Source: Paracoccus nototheniae
GTDB lineage: Bacteria > Pseudomonadota > Alphaproteobacteria > Rhodobacterales > Rhodobacteraceae
Length of the DNA: 64,000 bases
Reading direction: 5' to 3'
Assembly (NCBI RefSeq): GCF_004335005.1
Contig: NZ_RQRT01000006.1
Location: 24,863 to 88,862, forward strand
Positions 62,740-64,000 of the stretch are shown here, in pieces; position 1 is the stretch's first letter, and each line of letters opens with the position of its first letter. A model generated the notes under the pieces. That model did not search any database. It was not told the DNA's origin and worked only from the letters and a program-made list of their open reading frames with translations. Position numbers and translations under genes: made by a program.

Positions 62740-63420
62740 ATCTGCAATCTTTACAACCTGACCACCAATCAGCAGGCGATCCGCGACTTCGTGCGGATCA
62801 CCCATGACGTCGCTGGTAATCTGGAGGCCGACCTCGACGTCTACCCCGATCGTCCGGCACCGGTCGTCCGGCAGACGAAGGACGGTCGGGAACTGTCGCG
62901 GATGATCTGGGGCATGCCCACTCCGCCACAATTCCTGAAGACCCCGGATGCGCCCGACACCGGCATCACCAACATCCGCAATACCGAAAGCCCACATTGG
63001 CGGCGCTGGCTGGGACCCGAGAACCGCTGCGTGATCCCTGCGACTGCCTTCTCGGAATATGGCCAGACCCCTGATCCCGTGACCAAGCGCAAACCGCTGT
63101 GCTGGTTCGCACTGGATGAGATGCAGCCGCTGTTCGTCTTCGCTGGGATCTGCACGACATGGCACGGGACGCGCGGATCGGGCCGGACCCCACGGCCCGG
63201 CGAGCATAAGTTGTTCGGGTTCCTGACCACCGAGCCGAATGCCGTGGTGAAGCGTGTCCACCCGAAGGCCATGCCGGTGATCCTGACCACGGCGGAGGAG
63301 ATTGAGGTCTGGCTCAATGCGGACTGGAAGGAGGCCAAGGCGTTGCAGAGGGCGTTGGCGGATGCGGGGCTTGTGCGCCTCGCGAGAGGCTACGCAACTA
63401 TGCCGGGTCAATTAGGGTGA
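62740..63420 (+). CDS. SRAP-family (YedK/HMCES-like) abasic-site DNA-protein crosslinker, apparent ATC start
   Basis: A 226-residue SRAP protein. These proteins shield abasic sites in single-stranded DNA by linking through Cys2, exposed after removal of Met1. The core is intact: C2 (CNLYNLTTNQQ), N78 in TNIRNTES, E106 in IPATAFSEYG and H174 in VHPKAMP. The codon before Cys2 is ATC, not ATG, yet GAGGGAGG (62725-62732) is spaced 7 nt from it, as for a start. The in-frame alternatives, ATG 62677 and GTG 62698, would bury the cysteine. The gene may use a rare ATC start, be mutated, or be a sequence error. Divergent from imuA. Confidence 0.85.
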   Translation: MCNLYNLTTNQQAIRDFVRITHDVAGNLEADLDVYPDRPAPVVRQTKDGRELSRMIWGMPTPPQFLKTPDAPDTGITNIRNTESPHWRRWLGPENRCVIPATAFSEYGQTPDPVTKRKPLCWFALDEMQPLFVFAGICTTWHGTRGSGRTPRPGEHKLFGFLTTEPNAVVKRVHPKAMPVILTTAEEIEVWLNADWKEAKALQRALADAGLVRLARGYATMPGQLG

Positions 63421-63602
63421 CCGACGCGAAGGGCGGAGGCTGTGTGGAAACTCAGCGATCAGAACCGCGACTGGCGTGATTTTGACAGCCGATGTGACTT
63501 CAGCTCGGATTGGCCGTAAACTTGGTGGTGGACCTGTCTGGGGGCTCGAAAAGTCGCCTTGAACCGCAGCTGACCGTCGGTGGAAGCCCATGCTGGCCCG
63601 AT

Positions 63603-64000
63603 CTACCCTGGAATTGCCGCCATCAGTCCCTTGACCCCGACCAAGGTGATGATGCGCTTGATGTTGTAGGCGAGCACGTTCAGCGCCATTTCCGTGCCCA
63701 CGCCACTCAGCCGCCGTGTCAGGAAATGGCAGGGCCCTGTCCAGGACTTGATTGTGCCGAACGGGTGCTCGACCGTTGAGCGACGCACACTCATAGGAGC
63801 GGCGGGGCTACGGCGTCGGGCATTTGAGGCTTCGACCAGATGTTCGTGCTCCCAACGCGAAACCCGTCGCTCCTGCCCCGTGGTGCAACGGCTTTTGAGG
63901 GCGCAGGCCTTGCAGGCGTTCGTCCAATAGCGCCGCATCTGGAGGCCCTGCTGTTCGGTCGTGGTGCGATGCGTCAGCGCCTGTCCCGCCGGGCAGCGAT
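63603..64000 (-). CDS. IS1182-like transposase, C-terminal part (runs off the window)
   Basis: The minus-strand frame enters from the right edge and ends at a TAG (63605-63603), giving about 132 visible residues. It has a Cys cluster (RCPAGQALTHRT, CKACALKSRC) and the DDE C-terminal block (MSVRRSTVEHPFGTIKSWTGPCHFLTRRLSGVGTEMALNVLAYNIKRII) characteristic of IS1182-type transposases, with the catalytic Glu in VEHPFG. The N-terminal half is outside the window. The IS end should lie in 63421-63602; GGCTGTGTGGAAACTC near 63437 is a candidate terminus. Confidence 0.88.
   Translation of the reverse strand, partial: RCPAGQALTHRTTTEQQGLQMRRYWTNACKACALKSRCTTGQERRVSRWEHEHLVEASNARRRSPAAPMSVRRSTVEHPFGTIKSWTGPCHFLTRRLSGVGTEMALNVLAYNIKRIITLVGVKGLMAAIPG

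Overview
The window is high-GC alphaproteobacterial DNA, most likely from a Paracoccus-like member of the Rhodobacterales. Supporting signs are a phaZ/phaC-phaP-phaR polyhydroxyalkanoate (PHA) locus with TGC-rich palindromes, a FrcBCA-type fructose ABC transporter beside a ROK regulator, the run hisC-tyrA-DUF2125-chaC, an ScfR-type regulator with TTTGCAAA boxes, and a direct-repeat SOS box GTTC-N7-GTTC. The species call is inference from gene content, not from a marker-gene comparison.

Positions 1-40441 read as ordinary chromosome: a LysR fragment, a CBS protein, coaD, bactofilin plus an M23 peptidase, an ScfR-like regulator, drug exporters, dnaB, pyrE-pyrC, gap, an orphan FliG-like protein, purB, a BrkB-SMR pair, a MotA/MotB-like pair, chaC, DUF2125, tyrA-hisC, rpsD, the ROK regulator with frcBCA, a second Bcr/CflA-type exporter, a DsbA-family protein, cspA, thrS and the PHA locus. 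In the PHA locus PhaC makes polymer, PhaZ degrades it, PhaP coats granules and PhaR represses. PhaC carries a very regular lysine-every-fifth-residue N-terminal tail.

A tRNA-Ser(GGA) gene at 40352-40441 marks the start of accessory DNA that continues to the window end. The first block (41038-47160) is an overlapping three-gene operon: a flavoprotein-like protein with a C-terminal domain resembling those of ABC-three-component systems, a small middle component, and a 1018-residue Rad50/SMC-type ATPase with a CPVC zinc hook. This is the best candidate for a poorly described conflict (defence) system. After it come a transposase remnant, a DUF6880-type protein, and a LysR gene divergent from an NTF2-like/SDR pair.

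From 51481 to 55848 there is a minus-strand mobile-element module: a small hypothetical gene, an HTH protein, a large serine recombinase, DUF2924, a small conserved protein, a winged-helix replication-like protein and an AlpA-type regulator. A hypothetical gene follows, then the mutagenesis cassette imuA-imuB-dnaE2 behind a perfect SOS box. Divergent from it is an SRAP/YedK gene whose expected ATG is ATC. The window ends inside an IS1182-like transposase.

Reading was by eye. Family names come from motif recognition and no database search was run. Start codons were adjusted where a ribosome-binding site or gene overlap decided the matter.
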